64,000 nucleotides of DNA from Ga0077527 sp038106575 (GCA_038106575.1 JAYOED010000002.1:17207-81206); one strand, 5' to 3'. Counted from the stretch's first letter, positions 34,940-46,510 are shown. The notes: generated by a model from the letters alone, not told the origin. Translations and numbers: made by a program.

Positions 34940-35563
34940 TCAGCTCGCGACCATCAGGCCGTTGACGACCTTGACCTTGCTGCCCAACGCGAAACCAGGC
35001 TGCGTCTCGTAGGAGAAAGTAAGGGTCGTGCCGTCATCCATCTTGACGACCACGTCATAGTGCGTCGTGGTCTTCATGTTTTTCTCGACCTGGTGGCTGG
35101 CATAGGCACCGCCGGCTACACCAGCCACGGTGGCGATTTTCTTGCCGGAACCGCCGCCGATCTGGTTGCCGAGAATGCCCCCGATCAGGCCGCCGGCAAC
35201 CGCGCCGAGACTGCTGCCTTCGCCTTTCTGGTTGATGGCATGGACGCCGGCAACAACGCCGCAGGTTGAACATACCGGTGCCAAATCAGGTGTGGCGACA
35301 GCCGGTTTGGATGAGGAGGCAACCTGTACCGGCTGTTTGCCGGCTCATGTTTAGTTTGGGTTTTGGTTGTGGAAGACGAAGCGGCTGCGGCCATGGTTGG
35401 TGTCAGCTGCTTTGGCGGCTTCTGCTTCCAGGTCGGTTTCGCTGCTATTCGAGAATGAACTCAGCACCAATCCGGTCATGACGCCGATGCTCAGGGCGCT
35501 GAACACAATAACCGATACTGCGGCGGCCGCGATCAGCGGGTTCAATTTACGGGTTTCTGACAT
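34940..35563 (-). pseudogene. Glycine-zipper 2TM outer-membrane-type protein with two compensating frameshifts
   Basis: The N-terminus from the ATG at 35563 is MSETRKLNPLIAAAAVSVIV, a membrane anchor. The C-terminal half (APVCSTCGVV onward) contains the glycine zipper LGAVAGGLIGGILGNQIGGG and a SlyB/YmgG-like ending with KTTTHYDVVVKMDDG. Between them the linker is coherent only in another frame (an Ala/Ser/Thr/Lys-rich stretch, about 35335-35388). One frameshift of +1 near 35390 and one of -1 near 35328 restore the frame, but the unshifted frame holds TAA and TGA stops. The total length of 624 bases is a multiple of three, in line with compensating changes. As it stands it would give only a 70-residue N-terminal peptide. 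Confidence 0.65.
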
Positions 35564-35702
35564 GTTGCTCTCCTTTCGCATCAGAATGACAGGTGCATCC
35601 TAAGCGGCGTCCGGAACCGGCGCGTATAAAAAAAGTCATACGCTTACAAAGCGTTACAGCATTTTTCCAGAGAAATTCATAACAAAGTTGGCGTTGACGG
35701 AG

Positions 35703-37691
<1,989 letters not shown>

Positions 37692-37712
37692 CCGTTGGGA
37701 TTACTTCCGCTG

Positions 37713-39215
37713 CTATTCCGGCCGCATATGTGGAAAGAGGATTACATCGCGGATTGACGGGCTGTCGGTCAGCAGCATGACCAGACGATCGATACCGATA
37801 CCGGCTCCGCCGCAGGGTGGCAGGCCGTATTCGAGCGCGCGAATGTAATCTGCATCGTAGTGCATGGCTTCATGGTCACCGGCGTCTTTCTGGCGGACTT
37901 GTTCGCGGAAACGTTCGGCCTGGTCTTCGGGGTCGTTCAACTCGGAGAAACCGTTGGCGATTTCGCGACCGGCGATGTAGAGCTCGAAGCGTTCGGTAAT
38001 GTCCGGGTTAACATCGCTGCGTCGCGCCAGGGGTGAAACCTCGGCAGGATAGTCGGTGATATAGGTTGGCTCGAACAGTTCGGCTTCCACGGTGTTTTCA
38101 AATAGTGTCAGCTGCAGGCCGCCAAGTCCGTCCTTGTCGCGATAGGGGATTTTCAGTTCCTCGAGTTTGGCGATGATGCGGGCACGATCATCCAGCACAT
38201 CGTCGCCGATATCGGGCCGGTATTTCTTGATGGCACCGGTGATGGTCAGTCGCGCAAAGGGTTTCGACAGGTCAATGGCACGGCCCTGGTAGGTAATCTG
38301 TTCGAACCCGTGTGCGGCTTGCGCTGCGGCGCGGATGATCTGTTCGATGAATTCCATCAGGAAAGCGTGGTTGACATAGGCAACGTAGAACTCGAGCATC
38401 GTGAATTCGGGGTTGTGCCGGGTCGAAATCCCTTCGTTGCGGAAATTGCGGTTTATTTCGAATACTTTTTCGAAGCCGCCTACGACCAGCCGCTTGAGGT
38501 AGAGCTCGGGGGCGATGCGCAGGTAAAGCTGCATGTCCAGCGCGTTATGGTGTGTAACGAATGGTCGTGCCGAGGCGCCGCCGGGAATTGGCTGCATCAT
38601 CGGCGTTTCGGCTTCGTAAAAGCGCTGTGACAACAGCAGGTTGCGGATAGCCTGGATAATACGCCCGCGCTGTACGAATACCAGTCGCGTTTCATCGTTC
38701 ATGATTAGGTCGACGTAGCGCTGGCGGTATTTCATTTCCTGATCGGTAAGGCCATGAAATTTTTCCGGCAGCGGTCGCAGTGACTTGGTCAGCAGGCGAA
38801 GGTTCTTGACGCGGATCGTCAGTTCGCCTTTTTGGGTCTTGAACAGTAATCCGCTGACGCCGACGATGTCGCCTATGTCGTAATGCTTGAATTCTTCGAC
38901 GGCTTCAGCACCGGTATCGTCGACAGAGACATAAATCTGGATGCGGCCGCTCATGTCCTGGATGGTGGCGAAGCAGGCCTTACCCATGACCCGCTTGAGC
39001 ATGATGCGTCCGGCAACGCCGACAACAAGCGCAGCGTCAGTGATTTCCTTGGCGGTTTTTTCCTCAAATCCTTCCGCAAGTGCTGCGGCCAGGTGGGGGC
39101 GGACGAAATCGTTGGGGAAAGCCGTACCCTTTTTGCGCAGCGCTTCGAGCTTTACGCGACGTTCCTCAATGATCTTGTTGGTATCGGTGGGCGGCTTGGT
39201 GTTCGGGTTTTCCAT
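37713..39215 (-). CDS. lysS: Lysyl-tRNA synthetase, class II
   Basis: A 500-residue class II aminoacyl-tRNA synthetase. An N-terminal OB-fold anticodon-binding domain (residues about 50-165) precedes motif 1 (MNDETRLVFVQRGRIIQAIRN region), motif 2 (FEINRNFRNEGISTRHNPEFT, with the catalytic Arg) and motif 3 (GIGIDRLVMLLTDSPSIRDVI). Length matches E. coli LysS. It lies 14 bases downstream of prfB, the same prfB-lysS order as in E. coli and many proteobacteria, so the two are probably cotranscribed. Confidence 0.97.
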   Translation of the reverse strand: MENPNTKPPTDTNKIIEERRVKLEALRKKGTAFPNDFVRPHLAAALAEGFEEKTAKEITDAALVVGVAGRIMLKRVMGKACFATIQDMSGRIQIYVSVDDTGAEAVEEFKHYDIGDIVGVSGLLFKTQKGELTIRVKNLRLLTKSLRPLPEKFHGLTDQEMKYRQRYVDLIMNDETRLVFVQRGRIIQAIRNLLLSQRFYEAETPMMQPIPGGASARPFVTHHNALDMQLYLRIAPELYLKRLVVGGFEKVFEINRNFRNEGISTRHNPEFTMLEFYVAYVNHAFLMEFIEQIIRAAAQAAHGFEQITYQGRAIDLSKPFARLTITGAIKKYRPDIGDDVLDDRARIIAKLEELKIPYRDKDGLGGLQLTLFENTVEAELFEPTYITDYPAEVSPLARRSDVNPDITERFELYIAGREIANGFSELNDPEDQAERFREQVRQKDAGDHEAMHYDADYIRALEYGLPPCGGAGIGIDRLVMLLTDSPSIRDVILFPHMRPE

Positions 39216-39229
39216 GTTGAAGTCCTGGT

Positions 39230-40334
39230 TCAGAGACCTGATTTGAGACTGGCGGTGATGAAATCATCGAGATCGCCGTCCAATACTGCCTGGGTGTTGC
39301 CGATTTCGACATTGGTGCGCAGATCCTTGATTCGCGACTGGTCGAGCACGTATGAACGTATCTGGTGGCCCCAGCCGATATCGGTCTTGGAGTCCTCCAG
39401 TGCCTGTTTCTGCTCGTTTCTTTTGCGCAACTCGAGTTCAAACAACTTCGATTTCAGCATCGCGTGGGCTTCAGCGCGATTGCGGTGCTGTGAGCGGTCG
39501 TTCTGGCATTGCACGACGATGCCGGTGGGAACGTGAGTGATGCGCACCGCGGAGTCCGTCTTGTTGATGTGCTGGCCGCCGGCGCCGGATGCACGGTAGG
39601 TGTCGATGCGCAGGTCGGCCGGGTTGATTTCGATTTCGATCGAGTCGTCGACTTCCGGATAGACGAACACGCTGGCAAAAGAAGTATGGCGCCGGTTGTT
39701 GGAATCGAACGGCGACTTGCGGACCAGCCGGTGGACACCGGTTTCGGTACGCAGGTGGCCAAAGGCGTAGTCACCAGTGATTTTCAGCGAGGCGCTCTTG
39801 AGTCCAGCGACATCACCAACGGATTCCTCTAGCACTTCGACACGGAAATCCTTCTGCTCGCAATAACGCAAGTACATGCGTTCCAGCATCGACGCCCAGT
39901 CCTGGGCCTCGGTGCCGCCCGAGCCGGCCTGAATGTCGAGAAAGCAGTTGTTGGCGTCCATCGGGTTGGAGAACATGCGGCGGAACTCCATGTCCTCGAG
40001 AATGCCGTTCAGCTTGCCGGCATCCTGTTCGACCGCGACCAGGGTGTTATCGTCCTTCTCGTCGCGCGCTATTTCGAACAGTTCGCGCGCGTCACGCATC
40101 TCACGGTCAAGGTCGCGCAGCGTGACAACGATGCCTTCAAGCGATTTGCGCTCGCGTCCGACTTCCTGCGCGCGCTTGGCGTCTTCCCATAACGCTGGAT
40201 CTTCGCTCAGCTTGACCAGTTCTTCGAGGCGGCGGGTTTTGGCCTCGTAGTCAAAGATACCTCCGCAGAGCTCCCGCGCGCTCCTCGAGGTCGTACAGAC
40301 GGTTGTCAATGGCGTTGATGCGTTCGGATTCCAT
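39230..40334 (-). CDS. prfB: Peptide chain release factor 2, with programmed +1 frameshift
   Basis: The gene starts at the ATG at 40334 (MESERINAIDNRLYDLEERA) and meets an in-frame UGA at 40251-40253 after 27 codons. A +1 shift at CTT-TGA joins it to the long frame starting DYEAKTRRLEELV, for 367 residues in total. RF2 recognises UAA and UGA; the tripeptide is SPF-like (here in the RKSPFDSNNRR stretch) and the GGQ loop is ASGAGGQHINKTDSAVR. When RF2 is scarce, the ribosome pauses at the UGA and shifts, which restores RF2: direct autoregulation. lysS follows 14 bases downstream. Confidence 0.97.
40250..40265 (-). promoter_or_regulatory. prfB programmed +1 frameshift site
   Basis: On the minus strand the order is CGG-AGG-TAT-CTT-TGA-C: a Shine-Dalgarno-like GGAGG three bases before the slippery CTT, then UGA-C. 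This is nearly identical to the E. coli prfB site and supports the joined reading. Confidence 0.96.
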
Positions 40335-40386
40335 GGGATATTCGCGGGAAAAGACGGATTTTACCGCAGCTCCTGCCACGCGTCTC

Positions 40387-41325
40387 TCAGATGACCGGCG
40401 TTTTGACCGGTTTGCCTTCGAGATGCAGCAGGATGTTCTCGATCTGCAATGCGCCCATTGCCGTCCGCGTCTCGTTGGTCGCGCTGGCCATGTGCGGCAG
40501 CAGCACGATGTTCTCAAGTTCAAAGAAGGCCGGGGGCACGTTGGGTTCGTCGTCATAGACGTCGAGTCCGGCTCCGGCGATTTTCTGCTGCTGCAGATAT
40601 TTCAGCAACACGGGCTGGTCCACCACCGAGCCTCGGGCGACGTTGACCAGGTATCCCTGCGGTCCCAGTGCGTCTAGTACTGCGGCATTGACCAATCTGT
40701 CCGTTTCAGGGCCGCCGGGCGTGATTGCAACCAACACGTCGCTATTCTTCGCCAGTGTCACCGGATCGGGATCATAGGCGTAGGGCACGTTCTTGCGGTT
40801 GCGATTGTGGTAGCGGATGGCCATCTTGAGGGCTTGCGCACGCGCTGCAATTTCCTCGCCGATGCGGCCGAGGCCGAGTATGCCCAGCGTCTTGCCTCCA
40901 AGGGAGGTGGTGAACGGATAGGTGCCGTCGGTTTTCCAGTGTCCTGCGCGTACGTAGCGGTCGGCTTGCGGGAATTTGCGCAACGTATTTAAGATCAGTG
41001 CAATCGCGCAGTCAGCGACACAGTCATTCAACGCATTCGCGGTGTTGGTGACGGTGATGCCTCGTTTTTTCGCTGCGTCGAGGTCGATCTGGTCTACGCC
41101 GACGCCGAAGTTGGCGATGATTCCCAGTTTAGGCAGCGCGTCCATCAGCGCGGCGTCAACTTTTGAATGGCCAGTGTGGGCAAGGGCGCGAATCTTAGGA
41201 GCGGCCGCTTTCAGTGCGGCGGCGCGATCCTGTGCCTCCCACAGCTTGATCAATTCAAATTCCTGTTCCATCCGGCGCTGAGTCACCTGATGGCCTTTGG
41301 CGGTGAGCAGTAGATCATGTTTCAT
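40387..41325 (-). CDS. D-2-hydroxyacid dehydrogenase (glyoxylate/hydroxypyruvate reductase-like)
   Basis: A 312-residue NAD(P)-dependent dehydrogenase. GLGRIGEEIA lies near residues 150-159, the catalytic Arg is in VNVARGSVVDQ (about 236), the Glu in DVYDDEP and the His in LPHMASAT. It resembles glyoxylate/hydroxypyruvate reductases of the GhrB type, but the substrate is not certain. It is distinct from the hydroxyacid dehydrogenase at 412-1380. It lies 52 bases upstream of nothing on its own strand except recJ, whose stop is at 41373, so it could be the tail of the recJ transcript. Confidence 0.88.
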   Translation of the reverse strand: MKHDLLLTAKGHQVTQRRMEQEFELIKLWEAQDRAAALKAAAPKIRALAHTGHSKVDAALMDALPKLGIIANFGVGVDQIDLDAAKKRGITVTNTANALNDCVADCAIALILNTLRKFPQADRYVRAGHWKTDGTYPFTTSLGGKTLGILGLGRIGEEIAARAQALKMAIRYHNRNRKNVPYAYDPDPVTLAKNSDVLVAITPGGPETDRLVNAAVLDALGPQGYLVNVARGSVVDQPVLLKYLQQQKIAGAGLDVYDDEPNVPPAFFELENIVLLPHMASATNETRTAMGALQIENILLHLEGKPVKTPVI

Positions 41326-41372
41326 AATATTTAATTAAATCAAATATTTAAGTTTATTTTTTGGCATTGGGG

Positions 41373-43061
41373 TTATTTCGTATGCCAATGTTCGAGAATG
41401 AATTGCAGGGTGGTGACGCCACTGTAGTGGTTGGCGGAAAGGCGGTAAGTGGCAGCGATGCGCTCAGGCAGCGGATCGGCCTGTCCGAACAGCATGGCAT
41501 CGAATTGCCGATCATTGCGCTTCAGCCGCAGTTTAAGATGGCGTTCGCCGACAATTCGCTGGGTCATGATTTCGAAGGTGTCGTAGAAACGCGGCTCTGG
41601 AAAGCCCTGTCCCCACACTGCCTCGGCCAGAGTTTTGGCGTTGTCCAGCGTTGCATCTGCAGCCGCCAGCGGACCATCGGTGATCCACTCTCGTTCAAGA
41701 TCAGCCGGGGTCAGCAGTTCACGGACCACAGTTTCGAAGGCATTCTGGAATTCGCTGAACGCTCCGGGGTGCAGTGTCAGGCCCGCTGCTGCAGCGTGGC
41801 CGCCGAAACGCAGGATCAGCTGCGGGTGGCGTTTCGACACCAGATCCAGCGCATCGCGCAGATGCAGCGACGGGATCGAGCGTCCTGAGCCTTTGATCTC
41901 GCCGTCACTGGCTCCGGCAAAAGCGAACACCGGACGGTGCACGCGTTCACGCAGTCGCGAGGCAAGGATGCCGATGACGCCCTGGTGCCAAGCGGGATCG
42001 TGCAGGCACAGGGTATAACTGGTGACCTCGGTATTGACCGCTGCCAGCGCCGATTCCTGCATTTCAGATTCGATGTCGCGGCGCTGACGGTTGAGCCGGT
42101 CAAGTTGTGAGGCGATTTCCGCGGCGCGCACAGGATCGTCGGTAACCAGGCACTCGATGCCCAGCGACATGTCATCGAGCCGTCCTGCGGCATTGAGTCG
42201 GGGTCCTGCGACAAAGCCTAGGTCATAGGCGCCGGCGCGGCGAATGTCTCGGCCGGCGGCGTTGAACAGGGCCTGCAGGCCGGGCTGGGCGCGACCGGCG
42301 CGCATGCGCTGCAAACCCTGCTGAACCAGCAGACGGTTGTTGTCGTCGAGCCGTACCACGTCTGCCACCGTGCCGAGTGCGACCAGATCGAGCAATGCGC
42401 CGAGATTGGGTTCTGTTTTTCCGGAGTAAACGCCGCGCGAGCGCAGTTCGGCGCGCAGAGCCAGCATCAGGTAGAATATGACGCCGACGCCGGCCAGGTT
42501 CTTGCTGGGAAATTCGCAGTCGGGCTGGTTGGGGTTGATGATGCACCACGCCGCCGGCAGCGTATCGCCGGGCAGGTGATGGTCGGTGACCAGCACTTTC
42601 ATCCCGAGCGCATTGGCTTCTGCGACGCCGTCGATGCTGGCAATGCCGTTGTCGACGGTGATCAGCACGTCGGGTTTTTTCTGTCCGGCGGCGAGGCGCA
42701 CGATTTCCGGCGTCAGGCCGTAGCCGTATTCGAAACGGTTGGGCACCAGATAATCGACCTGGGCGCCAAAACCGCGCAACGCGCGCAGGCCGACTGCGCA
42801 CGCCGTGGCGCCGTCAGCATCGTAGTCAGCAACGATCAGGAACTTTTTGCCGGCGGCTATGGCATCGGCTAGCAGTGCCGCCATGGTTCCGGCATTGAGC
42901 AGCCGTTCCGGAGGAATCAGTCGCGACAAGTCGGACTTCAGCTGGTCGACGCTGCCGATTCCGCGAGCCGCGTAAATTCGCGCCATGAACGGGTTGACGC
43001 CTCCGGAAACAAGGCGCGAAATGCAGTCCGCGTCGGCGGGACGGACGACGATGCTGCTCAT
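41373..43061 (-). CDS. recJ: Single-stranded-DNA-specific exonuclease RecJ
   Basis: About 562 residues of the DHH superfamily, a 5'-3' exonuclease in recombination and mismatch repair. Motifs: VADYDADGATA (motif I), TVDNGI (motif II), VTDHHLPG (DHH motif III), NPNQP (motif IV), and the DHHA1-domain GGHAAAAGLTL near residue 450. The ATG at 43061 overlaps the stop of the upstream gene by four bases (ATGA), which decides the start; the longer reading from 43208 lies inside that gene. Length is typical. Confidence 0.96.
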   Translation of the reverse strand: MSSIVVRPADADCISRLVSGGVNPFMARIYAARGIGSVDQLKSDLSRLIPPERLLNAGTMAALLADAIAAGKKFLIVADYDADGATACAVGLRALRGFGAQVDYLVPNRFEYGYGLTPEIVRLAAGQKKPDVLITVDNGIASIDGVAEANALGMKVLVTDHHLPGDTLPAAWCIINPNQPDCEFPSKNLAGVGVIFYLMLALRAELRSRGVYSGKTEPNLGALLDLVALGTVADVVRLDDNNRLLVQQGLQRMRAGRAQPGLQALFNAAGRDIRRAGAYDLGFVAGPRLNAAGRLDDMSLGIECLVTDDPVRAAEIASQLDRLNRQRRDIESEMQESALAAVNTEVTSYTLCLHDPAWHQGVIGILASRLRERVHRPVFAFAGASDGEIKGSGRSIPSLHLRDALDLVSKRHPQLILRFGGHAAAAGLTLHPGAFSEFQNAFETVVRELLTPADLEREWITDGPLAAADATLDNAKTLAEAVWGQGFPEPRFYDTFEIMTQRIVGERHLKLRLKRNDRQFDAMLFGQADPLPERIAATYRLSANHYSGVTTLQFILEHWHTK

Positions 43062-44095
43062 GATGCTTCTGGCAGCAGCGTGTCCCAGCTTTGCGTGCGA
43101 CGCCAAAATCGCAGGCGATCGAATGGATGCACAGCACAGCGCAGGCAGTGGTCCTCTCCGGTGGCCACGATCACTAGTTCTTTCAGCGGACCAGCAAGAT
43201 TGGCCCACAACGGGCTGAACCAGGATTCATCGAGTGTTCGCAGCGCCTTGAGTAAGGCTTCAGGTCCGCCGTAGCGGGTTGCGTGATGGATGCAGTTCAG
43301 CGCAACCAGATGGCGTCCTTCGGGATCAGGTCTGGTGCCAAACCACAGCGCGGCATTGGTCGGGGCTGAGTTGCATTCGGCGCCGCTTTGGACGGCAAGT
43401 GCGACTGCCAAAGCGTCGTCAGAGCGTACATCGGTGAAATGCCGGCCCGGCACTACGGGTTTGCGGCTACCACCCCATAGGAACACGCTGTTGATGATCG
43501 GCAAACCACGCGATTCGCGGGCAGCATTGACCGGATGATCGTGGAGGATCATCTGCACTTCGGTCAGTATGCGGTGCCAGTGGCTTGCGTTCGTCCCAGA
43601 AAGCAATGACTGCGGCAGAGGGCGCCCGGCGACTGCACTCAGTGTCGGAGCGATCACTGCAACAGGTTCGCTCTGGCGGATATACCAGCGGGAAGGGACA
43701 TGCGATACGAAAACCAATCCGGAAGCGGAAAAGTGCTCGTTCAGCGCAGCGATTAATGCAGTTGCCTCGGCGGTTTCGAGCGTTAGTGCCGGCGATGCGA
43801 TGACGCGCGTGCCGCTGCGCTGCAATTGAAGATGCAGCGGATCTGCCCGTAACCAACAATCGGTATCCGTCGCATAGCCGTCGACTGCGGCAGTGAGTGC
43901 GGCAACAGGCCAGTCATCACGGCGTTCGACTTCAAAGGCCTGGCACAGCCAGGCTTCAGGCTCGATGGCGGGAAAATACTGACGTTCGCCGCGACTGAGT
44001 GCGCGGCGCAGTACCGGTGCAATCGGGTCACCGGCTGTTGCCTTGGTCATGCCGCGGGACGGCAGCAGATCGGGAATGAACAGGGTGAGATGCAC
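43058..44095 (-). CDS. Conserved protein of unknown function upstream of recJ
   Basis: About 345 residues from a GTG at 44095 (then HLTLFIPDLLPSR). In several betaproteobacteria a similar gene sits before recJ and is often labelled as phosphoglycerate-mutase-related, because of a distant likeness to the cofactor-independent enzyme; I see no catalytic Ser or metal-site motifs that would confirm this. A block with INSVFLWGGSR and a Cys-rich C-terminus (DHCLRCAVHPFDRLRFWRR) stands out. No signal peptide or membrane span. It is translationally coupled to recJ and divergent from lolC. Confidence 0.7.
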   Translation of the reverse strand: MHLTLFIPDLLPSRGMTKATAGDPIAPVLRRALSRGERQYFPAIEPEAWLCQAFEVERRDDWPVAALTAAVDGYATDTDCWLRADPLHLQLQRSGTRVIASPALTLETAEATALIAALNEHFSASGLVFVSHVPSRWYIRQSEPVAVIAPTLSAVAGRPLPQSLLSGTNASHWHRILTEVQMILHDHPVNAARESRGLPIINSVFLWGGSRKPVVPGRHFTDVRSDDALAVALAVQSGAECNSAPTNAALWFGTRPDPEGRHLVALNCIHHATRYGGPEALLKALRTLDESWFSPLWANLAGPLKELVIVATGEDHCLRCAVHPFDRLRFWRRTQSWDTLLPEAS

Positions 44096-44217
44096 GTGAT
44101 GTTGCGGATAACGGTACGGAATTGTCGACGCGACGAGTCTAGCACGCAGTTCAGCCCGCTGATGGCAAACGCACGCCGCTTTATGGCACACTGCGCCTTT
44201 GTTTTTTGCGGGCTTAC

Positions 44218-45462
44218 GTGAATTCCTTTCCGCTTTTTGTCGGCCTTCGTTATACCCGCGCGCGGCAGCGCACGCGCTTCATTTCGGTCATTTCGCTGAT
44301 CTCGGTCATCGGCATTGCGTTGGGCATGACCGTGCTCATAACCGTGCTGTCTGTATTCAACGGTTTTCAGCGTGAAGTCCGCACCCGCATGCTGAGTGCG
44401 GTCGCGCATGTTCAGGTCACCGGGCTTGGTGAATCGCTGCATGACTGGCGGGATATCGCGGCGGTTGCTGCCCGGCATTCGCATGTGAAAGCCGCGGCAC
44501 CTTATGTGTCGGCGCAGGGCTTGCTGACCAGCGGTGGCCACGTGCGCGGAGCCTTCCTGCGCGGCATCGATCCCACGCAGGAAGACAAAGTCAGCGAAAT
44601 CGGCTCCCACATGCGTTCAGGCACTCTGGATTCGCTGCGCTCTGGCGAATACAACGTGGTGCTGGGTGCGCCGCTGTCGCGCGCGCTGCGCGTATCCGTC
44701 GGCGACAGGGTCGTGCTGGTGGCGCCGCAGGGACAGGTGACACCGGCGGGCATACTGCCGCGGCTGCGCCAATTCACGGTGAGCGGGATCTTCGAGGTGG
44801 GACATTACGAGATCGATGCGGGACTCGCAGTGATGCACATCGCTGATGCGCAGCGTCTCTACCGCATGGACGATCGCGTTTCGGGGGTGCGCCTGCGACT
44901 GGATGACCTGTTCCGTGCGCGCAGTGTGGCCCGTGAATTGCTGAACGAACTGCCTGCGGAAGTCAGCATCAGCGACTGGTCGCAATTCAATGCGACTTAT
45001 TTCCGTGCTGTCGATCTCGAGAAGCGCATGATGTCGCTGCTGCTGTTTTTCATTATCGCCATTGCCGCCTTCAATTTGGTGGCAAGCCTGTTCATGGTGG
45101 TCAAGGAGAAGCAGGCCGACATCGCGATACTGCGCACCATGGGCGCGTCCCCTAGTGTAGTCATGAAAATCTTCATGGTGCAGGGCACGCTGATCGGTGC
45201 GATCGGCGTCGGGTGCGGTGTGGTGTTCGGCATCCTTGGGGCGCTGAACGTCGCGGCCATCGTCGGTTTTGTCGAGCACCTGTTCGGCTTCAAATTCATG
45301 CCACAGGACGTCTACCAGATCGCCGACCTGCCATCCCAGCTGCAGGCCATGGACGTGATCGGCACCGCGGTGATCTCTTTCGTGCTGTCCGCACTGGCGA
45401 CGCTTTATCCGAGCTGGCGCGCGTCGCGGGTCAATCCGGCGGAGGCGCTGCGCTATGAGTGA
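44218..45462 (+). CDS. lolC: Lipoprotein-releasing ABC transporter, permease subunit LolC/LolE
   Basis: About 414 residues from the GTG at 44218, chosen because NSFPLFVGLRYTRARQ is the usual LolC/E start. There is one N-terminal span (residues about 22-48), a large periplasmic MacB-type domain (50-265) and three C-terminal spans with ILRTMGASPSVVMKIF. With LolD it extracts lipoproteins from the inner membrane for transfer to LolA. Only one permease gene is present beside lolD, so the complex may be a homodimer of it, as in other bacteria with a single hybrid LolF-like subunit. It overlaps lolD by 8 bases. Confidence 0.94.
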   Translation: MNSFPLFVGLRYTRARQRTRFISVISLISVIGIALGMTVLITVLSVFNGFQREVRTRMLSAVAHVQVTGLGESLHDWRDIAAVAARHSHVKAAAPYVSAQGLLTSGGHVRGAFLRGIDPTQEDKVSEIGSHMRSGTLDSLRSGEYNVVLGAPLSRALRVSVGDRVVLVAPQGQVTPAGILPRLRQFTVSGIFEVGHYEIDAGLAVMHIADAQRLYRMDDRVSGVRLRLDDLFRARSVARELLNELPAEVSISDWSQFNATYFRAVDLEKRMMSLLLFFIIAIAAFNLVASLFMVVKEKQADIAILRTMGASPSVVMKIFMVQGTLIGAIGVGCGVVFGILGALNVAAIVGFVEHLFGFKFMPQDVYQIADLPSQLQAMDVIGTAVISFVLSALATLYPSWRASRVNPAEALRYE

Positions 45463-46150
45463 AGCCGTCATTGCCTGCAGCGGCCTGAGCAAGTCCTACC
45501 GGGAGGGCGCCGAAGCCGTGCCGGTGCTGCTTGGCGTCGATCTTGAAGTCATGCCGGGGGAGCGGGTGGCGATTGTCGGCGCTTCGGGTTCCGGCAAGAG
45601 TACGCTGCTGCATCTGCTCGGCGGGCTGGACGTTTCAAGTGGCGGCGAAGTCCGCATTCTTGGCCAGTTGCTGGCTACGCAAACCGAGACGGAACGCAGC
45701 ACGCTGCGTAACCGCGCACTGGGATTTGTTTACCAGTTCCATCATCTTCTTCAGGAATTCACCGCCGAGGAAAATGTGGCGATGCCGTTGATCATCCGTG
45801 GCGAGCCACGTGCCGATGCGCTGACTGCGGCAAGAAAGATGCTTGAAGCCGTGGGCCTCGTGCACCGGCTGAATCACACCCCGGGAGAACTCTCGGGGGG
45901 TGAACGCCAGCGCGCCGCACTGGCGCGGGCGCTGGTGGCGCGCCCGGCCTGCGTGCTAGCCGACGAGCCGACCGGCAACCTTGACCGGCGCACCGCGGAG
46001 AGCGTATACGATCTGATGATGCAGCTGAACCGGGACACCAATACCGGTTTCGTGATTGTTACCCATGATCCGCGCATTGCTGAACGCGCCGACCGCATCC
46101 TAGAGCTGGAAGACGGGGTGCTGAAGCCGCTCAATCGTTCCCGCGGATGA
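45455..46150 (+). CDS. lolD: Lipoprotein-releasing ABC transporter, ATP-binding subunit
   Basis: A 231-residue ABC ATPase. Walker A GASGSGKST (residues about 43-51), Q-loop FVYQFHHLLQEF, signature LSGGERQRAALARAL, Walker B VLADEPTGNLD, H-loop VTHD. The Q-loop-adjacent LLQEFTAEENV matches LolD. It overlaps lolC by eight bases and forms the energised pair with it. The 3' end overlaps the convergent small membrane gene by 20 bases. Confidence 0.96.
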   Translation: MSEAVIACSGLSKSYREGAEAVPVLLGVDLEVMPGERVAIVGASGSGKSTLLHLLGGLDVSSGGEVRILGQLLATQTETERSTLRNRALGFVYQFHHLLQEFTAEENVAMPLIIRGEPRADALTAARKMLEAVGLVHRLNHTPGELSGGERQRAALARALVARPACVLADEPTGNLDRRTAESVYDLMMQLNRDTNTGFVIVTHDPRIAERADRILELEDGVLKPLNRSRG

Positions 46151-46487
46151 CGATCTGCATTACGCCGGCGTACATCACGTCGAGATAGAAGTCCTCGTCT
46201 GCCAGCGCCTGCTGCAGCAAAAAATGCGGCGCACCGCGCTTGATCAGTCGCGGCACGATGATGCCCAGGGCGATCACCAGCAGCCCCGTCCAGACCCAGC
46301 CGGTCAGAGCCAGCGCCACGCCGATGCCCAGCACCGGCATCATGAACAGCGGAAGCAGCAACCGGGCGCTCAGAAAACGCGCGGCAGCCTTGGGGTCGAT
46401 GGTGATATCGAGAGTACCGCTGCGATAGGCGGCCACGAACTTGCCATGGGTGTGGCGCAGGGGAGGAGGCGAGGCGGTGGTGTTCAT
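46131..46487 (-). CDS. Small two-span membrane protein of unknown function
   Basis: About 118 residues from the ATG at 46487. Two adjacent hydrophobic segments (residues about 45-66 and 68-86) with short polar ends, and a C-terminal acidic stretch (LADEDFYLDVMYAG). I do not recognise a family; the topology, with two close spans near the centre, is a little VirB3-like, but there is no type IV system nearby. An in-frame ATG at 46514 is the alternative start. It is the last gene of a set with the AlkA-type and DUF2062 genes on the minus strand and is convergent with lolD. Confidence 0.7.
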   Translation of the reverse strand: MNTTASPPPLRHTHGKFVAAYRSGTLDITIDPKAAARFLSARLLLPLFMMPVLGIGVALALTGWVWTGLLVIALGIIVPRLIKRGAPHFLLQQALADEDFYLDVMYAGVMQIVIRGND

Positions 46488-46510
46488 GACCCGCCTGATT
46501 GTAAGCGCAG

